The notes beneath the pieces were generated by a model, which had not been told where the DNA came from, did no database searches, and was given only the letters and a program-made list of their open reading frames with translations. Positions 43,474-52,401 of a stretch of DNA of 64,000 nt are shown piece by piece. Origin of the DNA: Myxococcaceae bacterium (GTDB lineage: Bacteria > Myxococcota > Myxococcia > Myxococcales > Myxococcaceae); contig JADGHL010000002.1 of NCBI GenBank assembly GCA_019686135.1, positions 47,640 to 111,639 on the forward strand. Direction: 5' to 3'. Numbering within the stretch: position 1 is the first letter of the stretch; each line of letters begins with the position of its first letter. The position numbers were made by a program, and so were the translations under genes.

Positions 43474-45981
43474 ATGGTCGACAGCACCGATTTTGTTCAG
43501 GTTCTTGCCGAGGCGGAGGACATCGCGAAGAGCGTCTCGCAGAAGCTGACCTCCGCGCACGTGCTCCTTGCCCTGTTTACGGTGGAGAACCGCGCGGCGC
43601 TGCTGCTCAAGGAGCGCGGGATTGACGAGGACGTTCTGCTGCAGTCGCTCGCCTCGGCACCGAAGGAAGAGGATGGCCTGGTGCGCGAGCTGTGCGAACG
43701 GTCGCGGGAGATCGCCCGGAGCTGCGGGTCGCGCGAGGCGGATGCGCTGCACATGCTGATCGCCACCACCCGCATCCGCTGCGCCGCGCAGGAGCTGCTC
43801 GGGCGCGTGGGGCTGGATCTGACCGCGCTGCGCAACACCGCGCTCAGCTACTACCTGAGCGGACGGATGCCGCGGAGGCTGCAGTTGGGGCGCGCCCAAC
43901 CGGTCCGGCCGATCGGCACGCGCACCCGCACACCGCCCGCGCCGCAGCCGGCCACCACCGTCGCGCTGAGCGTACCGGAGCCCGCTGCGCCCGCGCCCCA
44001 GCCCTTCGTCTCACCGCGCGATCTGATCGATGCGGACGAGGGCAACGACGAAGCCGTCGAGCCTGTGGCGGAATCCGTGGCCCCGCCGATGACGGTGACC
44101 GCGCGGCAGTCCACGACGCCTTCGCCTTCCCGGAGCGCGCCGGGCCAGCGGCCCCCCGCATCGCCGCCTCTTTCCGGGAAGTCGCGCGCGCTGGATCCGA
44201 AGATGTTCCCGCTGCTCACGTCGCTGGGCCGGAACCTCTCGCAGGCCGCCGCGCAGGGCGAGCTCGATCCGGTGGTGGGGCGCACGAAGGAGATCGAGGA
44301 GGTCATCGACATCCTCGGCAAGCGCCGCACCAACAACCCGTGCCTGGTGGGCGAACCGGGCGTGGGCAAGACCGCGGTGGTGGAGGGCGTGGCGCAGCGG
44401 CTGCTGGATCTGCAGGGGCCGATCGGCGAACGCATCCTGATCGAGCTGGACATGGCGACGCTCGTCGCAGGCACGCAGCTGCGCGGGTCGTTCAGCGAGA
44501 AGCTGAACGGCATCAAGGACGAGGTGAAGAAGGCCGAAGGCCGGGTGGTGGTCTTCATCGACGAGATCCACACGTTGATCGGGGCGGGCGCCACGGGTGA
44601 CGGGCCGCAGGACGCCGCCAACGAGCTCAAGAGCGCGATGTCGCGCGGCGACTTCCCCTGCATCGGGGCGACGACGCACGACGAGTTCCGCCGCTACATC
44701 GCCCAGGATCCCGCGCTCGAGCGCCGCTTCACCCCGGTGGTGGTGAACGAGCCGTCGGTGCCGGAGACGGTCACCATCTTGAAGGGGATCATCCCCCGCT
44801 ACGAGGAGCACCACGGCCTGCGCTACTCCGACGAGGCCCTGGAGGCGGCGGCGGCGCTGGCGGCGAAGTACGTGAGCGACCGCTTTTTGCCGGACAAGGC
44901 AATCTCCATCGTCGACCTCACCGGGTCGCGGTGCGCGCGCGAAGGCAAGTCGGAGGTGGCGCCCGGGGACGTGGCCCGGATCGTCGCCCGGCTGGCTGGA
45001 ATCCCCGAGGAGCGGTTGCTGATGGGCGACACCCAGCGCCTGCTCCGCCTCGAGGAGGATCTCAAGGCCCGGGTGATCGGCCACGAGGACGCGGTCGCGC
45101 GGATCGCCCGCGTCATCCGCCGCAACTACGCCGGTTTCGCCTCCCGCCGGCCGATGGGATCGTTCCTCTTCCTCGGCCCCACCGGCGTGGGCAAGACCGA
45201 GATGGCGCGGGCGCTGGCGGACGTGCTCTTCGGCAGCCGCGACGCGATGGTCCGGGTGGACATGAGCGAGCTGTCCGAGGCCCACGGCGTCTCGCGGCTG
45301 GTGGGCGCGCCCCCGGGCTACGTCGGCTTCGGCGAGGGCGGCCAGCTCACCGAACCGGTGCGGCGGCGCCCATCGTCGGTCGTGGTGCTGGACGAGATCG
45401 ACAAGGCGCACCGCGACGCGCTGATGCTCCTGCTCCAGGTCCTCGAGGAGGGCCGCCTCACCGACGGCAAGGGCCGCCACATCGACTTCTCCAACACGGT
45501 GGTGATCCTCACCTCCAACCTCGGCGCGGAGGCGTTCGATCGGAAAGCGCGGCCGGTGGGTTTCGGCACGGCGTCCACGGAGGAGGACCGAAGCCGCATG
45601 GAGGAGCTCGCCGCCGAGGCCGCGCGGCGCGCGCTGCCGCCGGAGCTGTGGAACCGGATCGACGAGCGGCTGGTGTTCCGTCCGCTCCAGCAGAGTGAGA
45701 TCGCGCAGATCGCCCACCTGATCCTCTCCGAGAGCTCGCGGCGGCTCGCCAGCGAGAAGGGGATCAGCTACGTCGCCGACGACGAGGTGATCGGTCACCT
45801 GCTCCAATCCGGCGGGTACGATCCACTCCTCGGCGCGCGGCCGATGCGCCAGACCGTGCAGCGGCTGGTGGAGGCGCCGCTCGCCGAACGGATCCTCGCC
45901 GGAGAGTTCAGCCAGGGCGACCGCGTCCGCGTCGCGCTCAGCGCCGGCACGCTCCGCTTCTGCCGCGAGCAGCGGAGCTAG
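43474..45981 (+). CDS. ClpA-like AAA+ unfoldase
   Basis: 835 residues. The N-domain (1-135: VQVLAEAEDIAKSVSQKLTSAHVLLALF) is followed by a ~100-residue Pro/Ala-rich linker that standard ClpA lacks. AAA module 1 has Walker A GEPGVGKT and Walker B VVVFIDEIHTL. Module 2 has GPTGVGKT, GAPPGYVGFGEGG and VVLDEIDKAH. There is no coiled-coil M domain, so it is ClpA- rather than ClpB/ClpC-type. A VGFG segment in module 2 sits where ClpP-binding loops occur, so proteolysis with ClpP is possible. ATG 43474 follows a GAGACGAG region. clpP and clpS are not nearby. Confidence 0.88.
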   Translation: MVDSTDFVQVLAEAEDIAKSVSQKLTSAHVLLALFTVENRAALLLKERGIDEDVLLQSLASAPKEEDGLVRELCERSREIARSCGSREADALHMLIATTRIRCAAQELLGRVGLDLTALRNTALSYYLSGRMPRRLQLGRAQPVRPIGTRTRTPPAPQPATTVALSVPEPAAPAPQPFVSPRDLIDADEGNDEAVEPVAESVAPPMTVTARQSTTPSPSRSAPGQRPPASPPLSGKSRALDPKMFPLLTSLGRNLSQAAAQGELDPVVGRTKEIEEVIDILGKRRTNNPCLVGEPGVGKTAVVEGVAQRLLDLQGPIGERILIELDMATLVAGTQLRGSFSEKLNGIKDEVKKAEGRVVVFIDEIHTLIGAGATGDGPQDAANELKSAMSRGDFPCIGATTHDEFRRYIAQDPALERRFTPVVVNEPSVPETVTILKGIIPRYEEHHGLRYSDEALEAAAALAAKYVSDRFLPDKAISIVDLTGSRCAREGKSEVAPGDVARIVARLAGIPEERLLMGDTQRLLRLEEDLKARVIGHEDAVARIARVIRRNYAGFASRRPMGSFLFLGPTGVGKTEMARALADVLFGSRDAMVRVDMSELSEAHGVSRLVGAPPGYVGFGEGGQLTEPVRRRPSSVVVLDEIDKAHRDALMLLLQVLEEGRLTDGKGRHIDFSNTVVILTSNLGAEAFDRKARPVGFGTASTEEDRSRMEELAAEAARRALPPELWNRIDERLVFRPLQQSEIAQIAHLILSESSRRLASEKGISYVADDEVIGHLLQSGGYDPLLGARPMRQTVQRLVEAPLAERILAGEFSQGDRVRVALSAGTLRFCREQRS

Positions 45982-45987
45982 CCGGCC

Positions 45988-46902
45988 GTGCCCACCCGCC
46001 GCTCCGCACGCCCGCGCCGTCCTCCCGCTCCGCGCAAACGGAGCACGCGCACGCGGCCGAAGGCGAACCGGCCCAGCGTGGTGATCGTGGGCTTCGGGCG
46101 GATGGGCGGTGCGCTCGCGCTGGGGCTCCAGCGCGCCGGGTGGCCGGTGAGCGTGTTCCCCCGCTCCGGCGCATCGCTCCGGCGCGCGGTCGAGCTGGGG
46201 ATCCCGATCGCCGATCACGACGCCCTCCGGGACGCGCAGGTGTGCCTGTTCGCGGTGCCCGACGCGGCGGTGTCCACCGTGGCCTCGCAGATGGTGCTGG
46301 ACCTCGGGCTCTCCACCGCGCTCGTGCACTGCGCGGGATCGCTCGATCTCCGCGTCTTCGGCGATTCGCCCATCGTCGCGCGACGAATGCGCGGCTCCTT
46401 CCACCCGCTGGTGGCGGTGTCCGATCCGCGCGACGCCCTCCAAGGTCACGCCGCGGCCATCGCCGCCACTGGAAGGCCGCTCCTGGCCACCCTGCGGAGG
46501 ATGGCCGACGACCTCTCGCTTCTTCCGATCGAGGTGCCCGAAGCAGGGCGCGCCGCGTACCACGCCGGCGCGGTGCTCGCCGCGGGCGGGCTGGTGGCGC
46601 TGTTGTCCGCCGCCGTCGACGCGTTCGCCGAGGCGGGCGTTCCCGCCGATGATGCGCTGCGCGCGCTCGTGCCGCTGTCCCGCTCCGCCCTGCGCGGGGT
46701 GCAGGAGCGGGGCCTTGCGCGCGGGCTCACTGGGCCGGTGCCGCGTGGCGATCTCCCGGTCGTCCGGGCCCACCTCGCGGCGCTGCCCCCGGAGATCGGC
46801 GCGCTCTACCGGCAGCTGTCCCTCCGCGCCCTCGCGTTGTGCGGCGGCCAGTTGACGGCCGAGACCCAAAGCGCGCTCGAACGCCTGCTTCGCACACCCT
46901 GA
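45988..46902 (+). CDS. Rossmann-fold / DUF2520 protein
   Basis: 304 residues from GTG 45988, 6 bp after the ClpA-like gene. An Arg/Pro-rich leader (~28 residues) precedes a Rossmann domain (VVIVGFGRMGGALALGLQRAGW, VCLFAVPDAAVSTVA, ALVHCAGSLDL). The C-terminal half matches DUF2520 (SFHPLVAVSDP, AAYHAGAVLAAGGLVALLSAAVDAFAEAG). The family resembles NADP-dependent reductases of the pyrroline-5-carboxylate type, but its substrate is unknown. The basic leader could be non-translated if an internal start is used. Confidence 0.8.
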   Translation: MPTRRSARPRRPPAPRKRSTRTRPKANRPSVVIVGFGRMGGALALGLQRAGWPVSVFPRSGASLRRAVELGIPIADHDALRDAQVCLFAVPDAAVSTVASQMVLDLGLSTALVHCAGSLDLRVFGDSPIVARRMRGSFHPLVAVSDPRDALQGHAAAIAATGRPLLATLRRMADDLSLLPIEVPEAGRAAYHAGAVLAAGGLVALLSAAVDAFAEAGVPADDALRALVPLSRSALRGVQERGLARGLTGPVPRGDLPVVRAHLAALPPEIGALYRQLSLRALALCGGQLTAETQSALERLLRTP

Positions 46903-47023
46903 CCACCCCGCCCTGCCCTCGCCCGGAAGGCGCCCGGCCACCTTGGCGCAGGTCCGCGCAATCGTGCGGACGCAGCGTCGTAATGCGTGCGTGGCTGCGC
47001 GCGACTATGTTGCCCGGCGTCCG

Positions 47024-48061
47024 ATGTCCCACCACAAGCAGCCGCCCACGATCGAGGAGAGCCTGCGCCGGATGTTCGCGGCGCTCGACCGCGCGGACAG
47101 CACGCTGAACGCCTTCTTCCACTCCCCCGTCCACCCGTCCCACTTCCAGAGGCAGGCGAACCCCTGGCGTTCGGTGGCGGATCACGTCGCGTGGGGGCTC
47201 CAGGCCCAGCTCGAGCGCCGCCGGCTCAAGCACCAGCGCCGGATGGAGCGGGAGCGCCTGCGCGAAGAACGCCGGCGCCGCCGTCTCGCCGCGCAGCAGG
47301 CCGGGAACCCCGTGATGGGCGTGGTGATGATGGTCGCCGCCGGCTTCGCCGCGTACCTGGCGTTCCAGGGCCAGCCCTTCTGGCTCTACTTCGTGGCGCT
47401 CGGCCTGTTCTTCGGAGGCGCCGCGCAGTTCGGCCGGCGCGCGCCGAGCGGCGAGGAGTCCCGGGCGAACGAGCCCAGAAAGCTGGATGTCCCCGCTCCT
47501 ACGGCTGCCGAAGCGGATGAGGCAAAGCGCGTCGACGAGCTGGCCCGGCAGCTCACGAAGGAGCTTCAGGAGGGCCCCGCGGTGCTGCGGCAGATCGTGG
47601 AGAAGCCCGCCCAGACCATCGACGGCCTCCGCAAGGGCTATCACGCGATCGCCGAGCGGGAGCGGAAGCTGCGCGCGCTCCTCAGCCCCGAGGAGGACGC
47701 GCGGCTCGAGCGGGACCGGGCGTCTCTGGTGGAGCGGCGAGACAGGGCCACGGACGACGTGACGCGCGCGCGGTACGACGACGCGCTCCGGGCGCTGGAC
47801 CAGCAGCGCAAGGAACGCGAGGGCCTGCGCACCACCGCCAACCGGCTCGAGGCCGAACGCGTCCGGCTGCGCTTCACGCTGGAGAGCCTGCTCTCCCAGG
47901 TGGTCCGCGCGCGGTCGATGCACGGGCTGGATGCGTCTTCCGGCAGCGACGCCGCGCTGAGGCAGAGCCTTCAGCAGCTCACCGAGGAAATCGGCGCGGT
48001 GGCGGAGGCGGTGTCGGAGATCTCCGAGCCGGCCACAAGGAGCGCCGAGCGCGTGCGGTGA
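47024..48061 (+). CDS. Membrane protein with coiled coils, unknown function
   Basis: 345 residues from ATG 47024. A basic helical N-terminal part (LERRRLKHQRRMERERLREERRRRR) leads to two adjacent membrane segments (VVMMVAAGFAAYLAFQ and FWLYFVALGLFFGGAAQFG). A cytoplasmic coiled-coil region follows (ERERKLRALLSPEEDARLERDRA, RYDDALRALDQQRKEREGLRTTANRLEAER). Looks like a 2TM-domain architecture of the kind found in small bacterial membrane scaffolds. No enzyme motif. It is preceded by ~120 bp without a gene after DUF2520. Confidence 0.65.
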   Translation: MSHHKQPPTIEESLRRMFAALDRADSTLNAFFHSPVHPSHFQRQANPWRSVADHVAWGLQAQLERRRLKHQRRMERERLREERRRRRLAAQQAGNPVMGVVMMVAAGFAAYLAFQGQPFWLYFVALGLFFGGAAQFGRRAPSGEESRANEPRKLDVPAPTAAEADEAKRVDELARQLTKELQEGPAVLRQIVEKPAQTIDGLRKGYHAIAERERKLRALLSPEEDARLERDRASLVERRDRATDDVTRARYDDALRALDQQRKEREGLRTTANRLEAERVRLRFTLESLLSQVVRARSMHGLDASSGSDAALRQSLQQLTEEIGAVAEAVSEISEPATRSAERVR

Positions 48062-48073
48062 GCCGTGGCCGGC

Positions 48074-48210
48074 TACCGTCTACCGTCTACCGTCTACAGC
48101 AACCCGCGGCGAGGGCGCCGGCGGCGGTCACCCTCGCTTCGCCGCTTCGGGCCGACTGACGCGCGCACCGCGAACGCCTGCGGCAGACGGAAGACGGCAG
48201 ACGGCAGACG
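48074..48210. repeat. Oppositely oriented heptamer arrays (CGTCTAC)n ... (GCAGACG)n
   Basis: Three copies of taccgtc (48074-48094, plus tac) and, 85 bp on, four copies of gcagacg/gaagacg (48183-48210). Read as reverse complements the units are CGTCTAC and CGTCTGC/CGTCTTC, so the second array is a near-inverted copy of the first (one mismatch per 7 bp). They fill the gap between the membrane protein and the large lipoprotein gene. Confidence 0.75.
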
Positions 48211-48231
48211 TCGTTCCGCTAGAGTCTCGCC

Positions 48232-51189
48232 GTGCGCATCTCTGCCCTCCCCGCCGCCTGCGGCGTCCTCGCGGCGCTGACCCTGGGTGCCTGCGCTTCG
48301 GTCTCGCCCCGCTTCAGCCAGGAGGTCCAGACCTCGTTTGCGCGGGACACCATGCGGCGCCTCGAGACGCGTTCGCTGGTCGTCTACTACCCGCAGGAGC
48401 AGAAGGACGCGGTGCTGCCGACGCTCGCGCGGCTGGAGCGGTGCGTGGAGTCGCTCTGCGCGCGCGTCCTCTCGGATACGCCGCGGGACAAGGTCGTGGT
48501 GCTGGTCACCAGCGCCGAGTTCAACAACGCCTTCGTCCGCGCGAAGGTCCTGGGCACGCCCACCGAGATGCTCCTGCCGGTGCAGATGGGGTCGGAGCTC
48601 TTCAACCTCTTCGACTTCGGCGTCACCAACGTGGGCGATATCGCGTGCCACGAGTCGGTCCACTACGTGCAGCTGGAGCAGATCGACGGGCTCTGGCGCT
48701 ACGCGAACCTGATCTTCGGCGACATCGCCTCCCCCAACCTCGGCACCGAGTCCTGGTTCCTGGAGGGGCTGGCGACGTGGCTCGAAGGCGAGCTCGCTGT
48801 CGCCGGCGGCCGCCCTCACAGCCCGCTGTGGCAGGGCAGCTATGACTCGGGCGTCGCCGCGCAGGGTGGGCTGCACGCGGGGCAGCTGTCACCTTCGCAC
48901 CGCGAGCTGCTCCCCTTCGGCGGCAACTACGAGGCGGGGAGCCACTTCGTCGCGTGGCTCGCGCGCCGCTACGGCGAAAAGAAGCTCTGGGAGCTGATCG
49001 ACCTTCAGGGCCGTTCGATCTTCTTCGTGTTCGGGACCTCGCTGCGCTTCAAGGCGGTCTACGGGAAGACCCTCGGCGGGCTTCTGGACGAATACAACGC
49101 GGAGCTCGCGGGAACGCTGGCGGCGCGGACGCGCCCTTCGGATCAGCGCGTGCTGGTCGACGACCTCGGCTACTACGCGCGGCTGGGCAGCGGGCCTCAC
49201 GGCGAGCTCGCCATCGCCTGGGTGGGGCTGGATCAGGTGCCGGTGCTGGAGGTGCGCGAACCGGACGGCGCGCTCCGGTTCCGCGAGCCGCTCACCCGCA
49301 TTCTCCCGGAGCGCCCGTGGATCGTCGCCCACCCCACCGCGATGGGCGCGCCGTCGTTCACCGCGGACGGACGCTCCCTCTTCTTCTTCGCCGAGGACCT
49401 CGACGTGGACGGCAACACGGTCTATGCGGTCCGCCAGTTCGACGCGCGCACGGGCACGTTCATCAAAGACTGGAGCGGCCTCAAAGGCGTGGGCGGCGCG
49501 GTGACCCCGGATGGCACGGGTTACGTGTTCGTTCAGATCCGCGAGGGGATCTCCGATCTGGTCCGGCTCGACACGCGCACGGGCAACATCACGCCGCTCA
49601 CCTCGCTGGCCACGCGCGATCCGCTGGGCCCTCCGGCGATCTCTCCGGACGGCGCGCGGATCGCGTTTCCACGCCTCAAGGACGGCGGGTTCGATCTCTG
49701 GCTGCGCGAAGCGGACGGCTCCGTGCGCCGCCTCACGTTCGACCGCGGCTTCAACTACAGCCCGGGCTGGCTGGATGCGCACACCTTGGTCTTTCTGCAC
49801 GACGAGGACGGACGCGCGCAGGCGTACGCCCTCGACGTGGACACCGGCGCCACCCGCGCCCTCACCCGAGCGCCGTTCGCGGTGATGGATCCGGTGCGCG
49901 CGTCCGACGGCCGGATCGCGTTTGCCAACCGCGAAGGGTGGCGCTGGACGCTGGACGAGGTGCCGCTGGCCTCGGCGCGGACGGTGACGCTCGGCACCGC
50001 ACCCGGCGCGCCGCGGCCCGAGGCTCCCCCGGTGACGATCGTCGACGACCGCCCCTACTCCGGGCTCGATGAGCTGTTCATTCCCCGCCTGCGGATCCCC
50101 GTGATCGGCGCGACGGTCGATCCGCTCAACCGGCTGCAGCCGTACGGCGCGCTCAGCCTTCAGGGCTTCGACCGGCTCAGCTGGCACAACTGGGCGCTCA
50201 ACCTCACCTGGGACGGTTTCGACCGCGAGCCCTCCGTCGCTGCGTCCTACGGCAACGCCCAGCTCGCGCCGTGGTTCCTGCGCGCGGACGCAATGCGCGC
50301 GGTCGATCGCTCCGCGCTCTTCGGCTCGGCCAACACCGCGGCGCCCGGGAACATCACCGGCTTCCGGACGATCACCGACTACTCCGGGACCGTGCGCGCC
50401 TCCCGCGCGTTCTGGACGAGCGGCTTCTCCTTCGCCCTCCGCGCGCTGGACCGCACCGTGCGCGTGGACCCACGCGACGGAGGCTCGAGCCAGGAGCACG
50501 TCCGGTTGATCGGCCCTTTGACCTCGGTGAGCTGGTCCGCCGGCGAGGGCACGGCCTATGCCGGCACACGCCGCGGTCTCTCCACCGACGCGTCGCTCGC
50601 CGCCTACCCCAGCTTCGCCGGGAGCAGCTTCACGCTCGTCGACGTCCGCGGCGCGCTCGGCGTGTGGGTGCCGCTGCCCGGGCTCGCGCGTCAGACGCTC
50701 GCGCTGTCGCTCCGCGGCCGTACCCTGGTCGGACCGGCGCAGGGGCTGCTCCAGGTGGGCGGCATCACCACCGGCTACGGCTACCTGCTGCGCGCCACCA
50801 GCACGCCGTCCGAACGCGGGCCGAACGTGCTGCTTCCGGGGCTCGCGTTCACCGAGCCTTTGCGCGGCTTCGAGGACATCGCCTTCCACACCCAGTCGGC
50901 GGGCATCCTCGACGCCCGATACCGCTACCCCTTCCCCATCGACTGGGGCACCACGTCCACGTTCTGGATCTTCCCCTCCTTCTTCCTCAGCCAGGTGGAG
51001 ACCGAGGCGTTCTTCAGCGGTGCGGCCACCGACGCGCCGTCGCGCGCGTTGCACGGCGCGGTGGGCGGCGCGGTCCGGGTGCGGCTTCTCTTCGGTTCGG
51101 CGCTGTCGGTGAGCGCCTACTACCAGGCCGCCTGGCGGTTCGATCCCGGACTCGGGTTCCAGCACGTCGTCGGCTTGACGTTCGATTAG
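48232..51189 (+). CDS. Lipoprotein with HExxH peptidase-like domain, TolB-like propeller and C-terminal beta-barrel
   Basis: 985 residues from GTG 48232. A lipobox LGAC puts the lipidated Cys at 21. Residues ~50-300 contain H140-E141-x-x-H144 (ACHESVHYVQLEQ) and E178 (WFLEGLATWLEG), the metal ligands of gluzincin peptidases. Residues ~320-590 are PD40/TolB-type propeller blades (SFTADGRSLFFFAED, AISPDGARIAFPRLKDGG). From ~610 the sequence has alternating strands and ends in HVVGLTFD, like BamA-type or surface-antigen barrels. Outer-membrane location is likely. A lipid anchor plus a barrel in one chain is unusual. Confidence 0.75.
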   Translation: MRISALPAACGVLAALTLGACASVSPRFSQEVQTSFARDTMRRLETRSLVVYYPQEQKDAVLPTLARLERCVESLCARVLSDTPRDKVVVLVTSAEFNNAFVRAKVLGTPTEMLLPVQMGSELFNLFDFGVTNVGDIACHESVHYVQLEQIDGLWRYANLIFGDIASPNLGTESWFLEGLATWLEGELAVAGGRPHSPLWQGSYDSGVAAQGGLHAGQLSPSHRELLPFGGNYEAGSHFVAWLARRYGEKKLWELIDLQGRSIFFVFGTSLRFKAVYGKTLGGLLDEYNAELAGTLAARTRPSDQRVLVDDLGYYARLGSGPHGELAIAWVGLDQVPVLEVREPDGALRFREPLTRILPERPWIVAHPTAMGAPSFTADGRSLFFFAEDLDVDGNTVYAVRQFDARTGTFIKDWSGLKGVGGAVTPDGTGYVFVQIREGISDLVRLDTRTGNITPLTSLATRDPLGPPAISPDGARIAFPRLKDGGFDLWLREADGSVRRLTFDRGFNYSPGWLDAHTLVFLHDEDGRAQAYALDVDTGATRALTRAPFAVMDPVRASDGRIAFANREGWRWTLDEVPLASARTVTLGTAPGAPRPEAPPVTIVDDRPYSGLDELFIPRLRIPVIGATVDPLNRLQPYGALSLQGFDRLSWHNWALNLTWDGFDREPSVAASYGNAQLAPWFLRADAMRAVDRSALFGSANTAAPGNITGFRTITDYSGTVRASRAFWTSGFSFALRALDRTVRVDPRDGGSSQEHVRLIGPLTSVSWSAGEGTAYAGTRRGLSTDASLAAYPSFAGSSFTLVDVRGALGVWVPLPGLARQTLALSLRGRTLVGPAQGLLQVGGITTGYGYLLRATSTPSERGPNVLLPGLAFTEPLRGFEDIAFHTQSAGILDARYRYPFPIDWGTTSTFWIFPSFFLSQVETEAFFSGAATDAPSRALHGAVGGAVRVRLLFGSALSVSAYYQAAWRFDPGLGFQHVVGLTFD

Positions 51190-51287
51190 CGCAGAAGACG
51201 TGTCGCACCGGTGCGGGCGCGTCCGCTGATCGACAGGCGTCGCAGGGACAGTGCCTGAGGGGCGGACACGCCCTTACGGTTCGCCGC

Positions 51288-51965
51288 ATGCCCACCGCCG
51301 CGTTCGACCTTCTGGGGACCTTCTTCAGCACCGAGCCGCTGCGTCAGCGGCTGTGTGCGCTCGGCGCACCCGACCACGCTCTGGAGCTGTGGTGGGCCGA
51401 GTCGCTGCGCGATGCGCTCGCCCTCACTGGAGCCGGAGCCACCCGCCCGCTCGAGGACGTGCTCGCGGCGACACTCCCCCGGATCCTCGCCGAGCTCGGC
51501 CGCCCCGCGCAGGATCCGTCCCGCGTCGAGCTCGTGCTCAAAGGCCTGCGCGTGCTCAACCCCGCCGACGGCGCCGCCGACGCCGCGGCCCGACTGTCCG
51601 CGAGCGGCTGGACGCTGATCGGCCTGACCCGCGGCAGCGAAGCGCACGCGCGCGCGCTGACCGAACGCGCCGGACTTCGGAAGCAGTTCGCCGCGCTGAT
51701 TGCCGCCGATCATCTCGGCACGCGCCACGCCGACCCGTACGCGCTGGCGCGCCAGCACGCCGGCGGCGAGACCTGGCTGGTGACGACGCACGCCTGGGAC
51801 GCGATCGCCGCCCGCCGCGCCGGCCTGCGCACGGCGTGGATCTCCCGGCGCGAACGCCACTGGCCGGCGACCTACCCCGAACCGGACCTCCAGGTCCCGG
51901 ACCTTGCGGCCTGCGTGCAAGTGCTCGAGCGCCGCGGCGCGACGCTCGGCGCGATGCACGCGTGA
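51288..51965 (+). CDS. HAD-superfamily hydrolase, haloacid-dehalogenase-like
   Basis: 225 residues from ATG 51288. Motif I FDLLGTFF gives the nucleophilic Asp6. The following FSTEPLRQRLCALG cap helices, LTRGSEAHARALTERAGL (motif II region) and HAWDAIAARRAGLRTAWISR match type II haloacid dehalogenases. The second acidic residue of motif I is absent, as in the true dehalogenase branch. Substrate not predictable from sequence. No operon partner; a repeat-bearing gap of about 440 bp follows. Confidence 0.75.
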   Translation: MPTAAFDLLGTFFSTEPLRQRLCALGAPDHALELWWAESLRDALALTGAGATRPLEDVLAATLPRILAELGRPAQDPSRVELVLKGLRVLNPADGAADAAARLSASGWTLIGLTRGSEAHARALTERAGLRKQFAALIAADHLGTRHADPYALARQHAGGETWLVTTHAWDAIAARRAGLRTAWISRRERHWPATYPEPDLQVPDLAACVQVLERRGATLGAMHA

Positions 51966-52401
51966 TGCACGTCATCTTGCGGTACGAGCATCCGCTTCAG
52001 GATGGTCGGCCGCGAGATAACGCTGCGCGGGCATGATCCGGTACATGACCGCAACCAGTCCGCGGTTTCGCACCGGCATTCCGGACCGGCTCCACGAGGG
52101 TCGCCGCCGAGCGGACGCTTCGCAGCCCATGACCGGGATTGTCGCCACGCGCCGCGGCCAGTTCGCGGTGTCGCGCTCGCGCCGCCGAGCCGGGTCCTCG
52201 ATGGTCGCCGTCAGGACGTTGCGCGGGCACAGGCCGGTACGTCGCCACGTACCTCGGCAGTCCGCGTGTCGCACCGCCTGATCGGGTGGCTCCGCGATCG
52301 TCGCCGCGCCAATGAGACTACGCCGGCGAGCCGCTGCCTCACCATCCGCTGCAGGCATCTCGCCGTGTCGTCCCGGCACACCGAACGGCCGGCTGTCCGC
52401 G
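51966..52401. repeat. Gene-free region with ~100-bp degenerate tandem repeats
   Basis: A motif close to AGTCCGCGGTGTCGC recurs at 52057, 52160, 52259 and 52357 (spacings 103, 99, 98). A second motif (GATGGTCGCCG-like) recurs at 52001, 52096, 52200 and 52296 (95, 104, 96). Two independent words with the same ~100-bp period show a degenerate tandem array of about four units. The longest pairwise match is 52002-52108 against 52201-52310. No open frame here looks coding and spacings are not multiples of three. The unit resembles no element I can name. Confidence 0.6.

Noticed and set aside
44011..46941. 976-codon open frame on the minus strand opposite the ClpA-like gene
   Set aside because: Antisense to clear AAA+ modules; composition typical of shadow frames.
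48074..48210. Possible CRISPR array
   Set aside because: Repeats are 7 bp, without regular spacers or cas genes.
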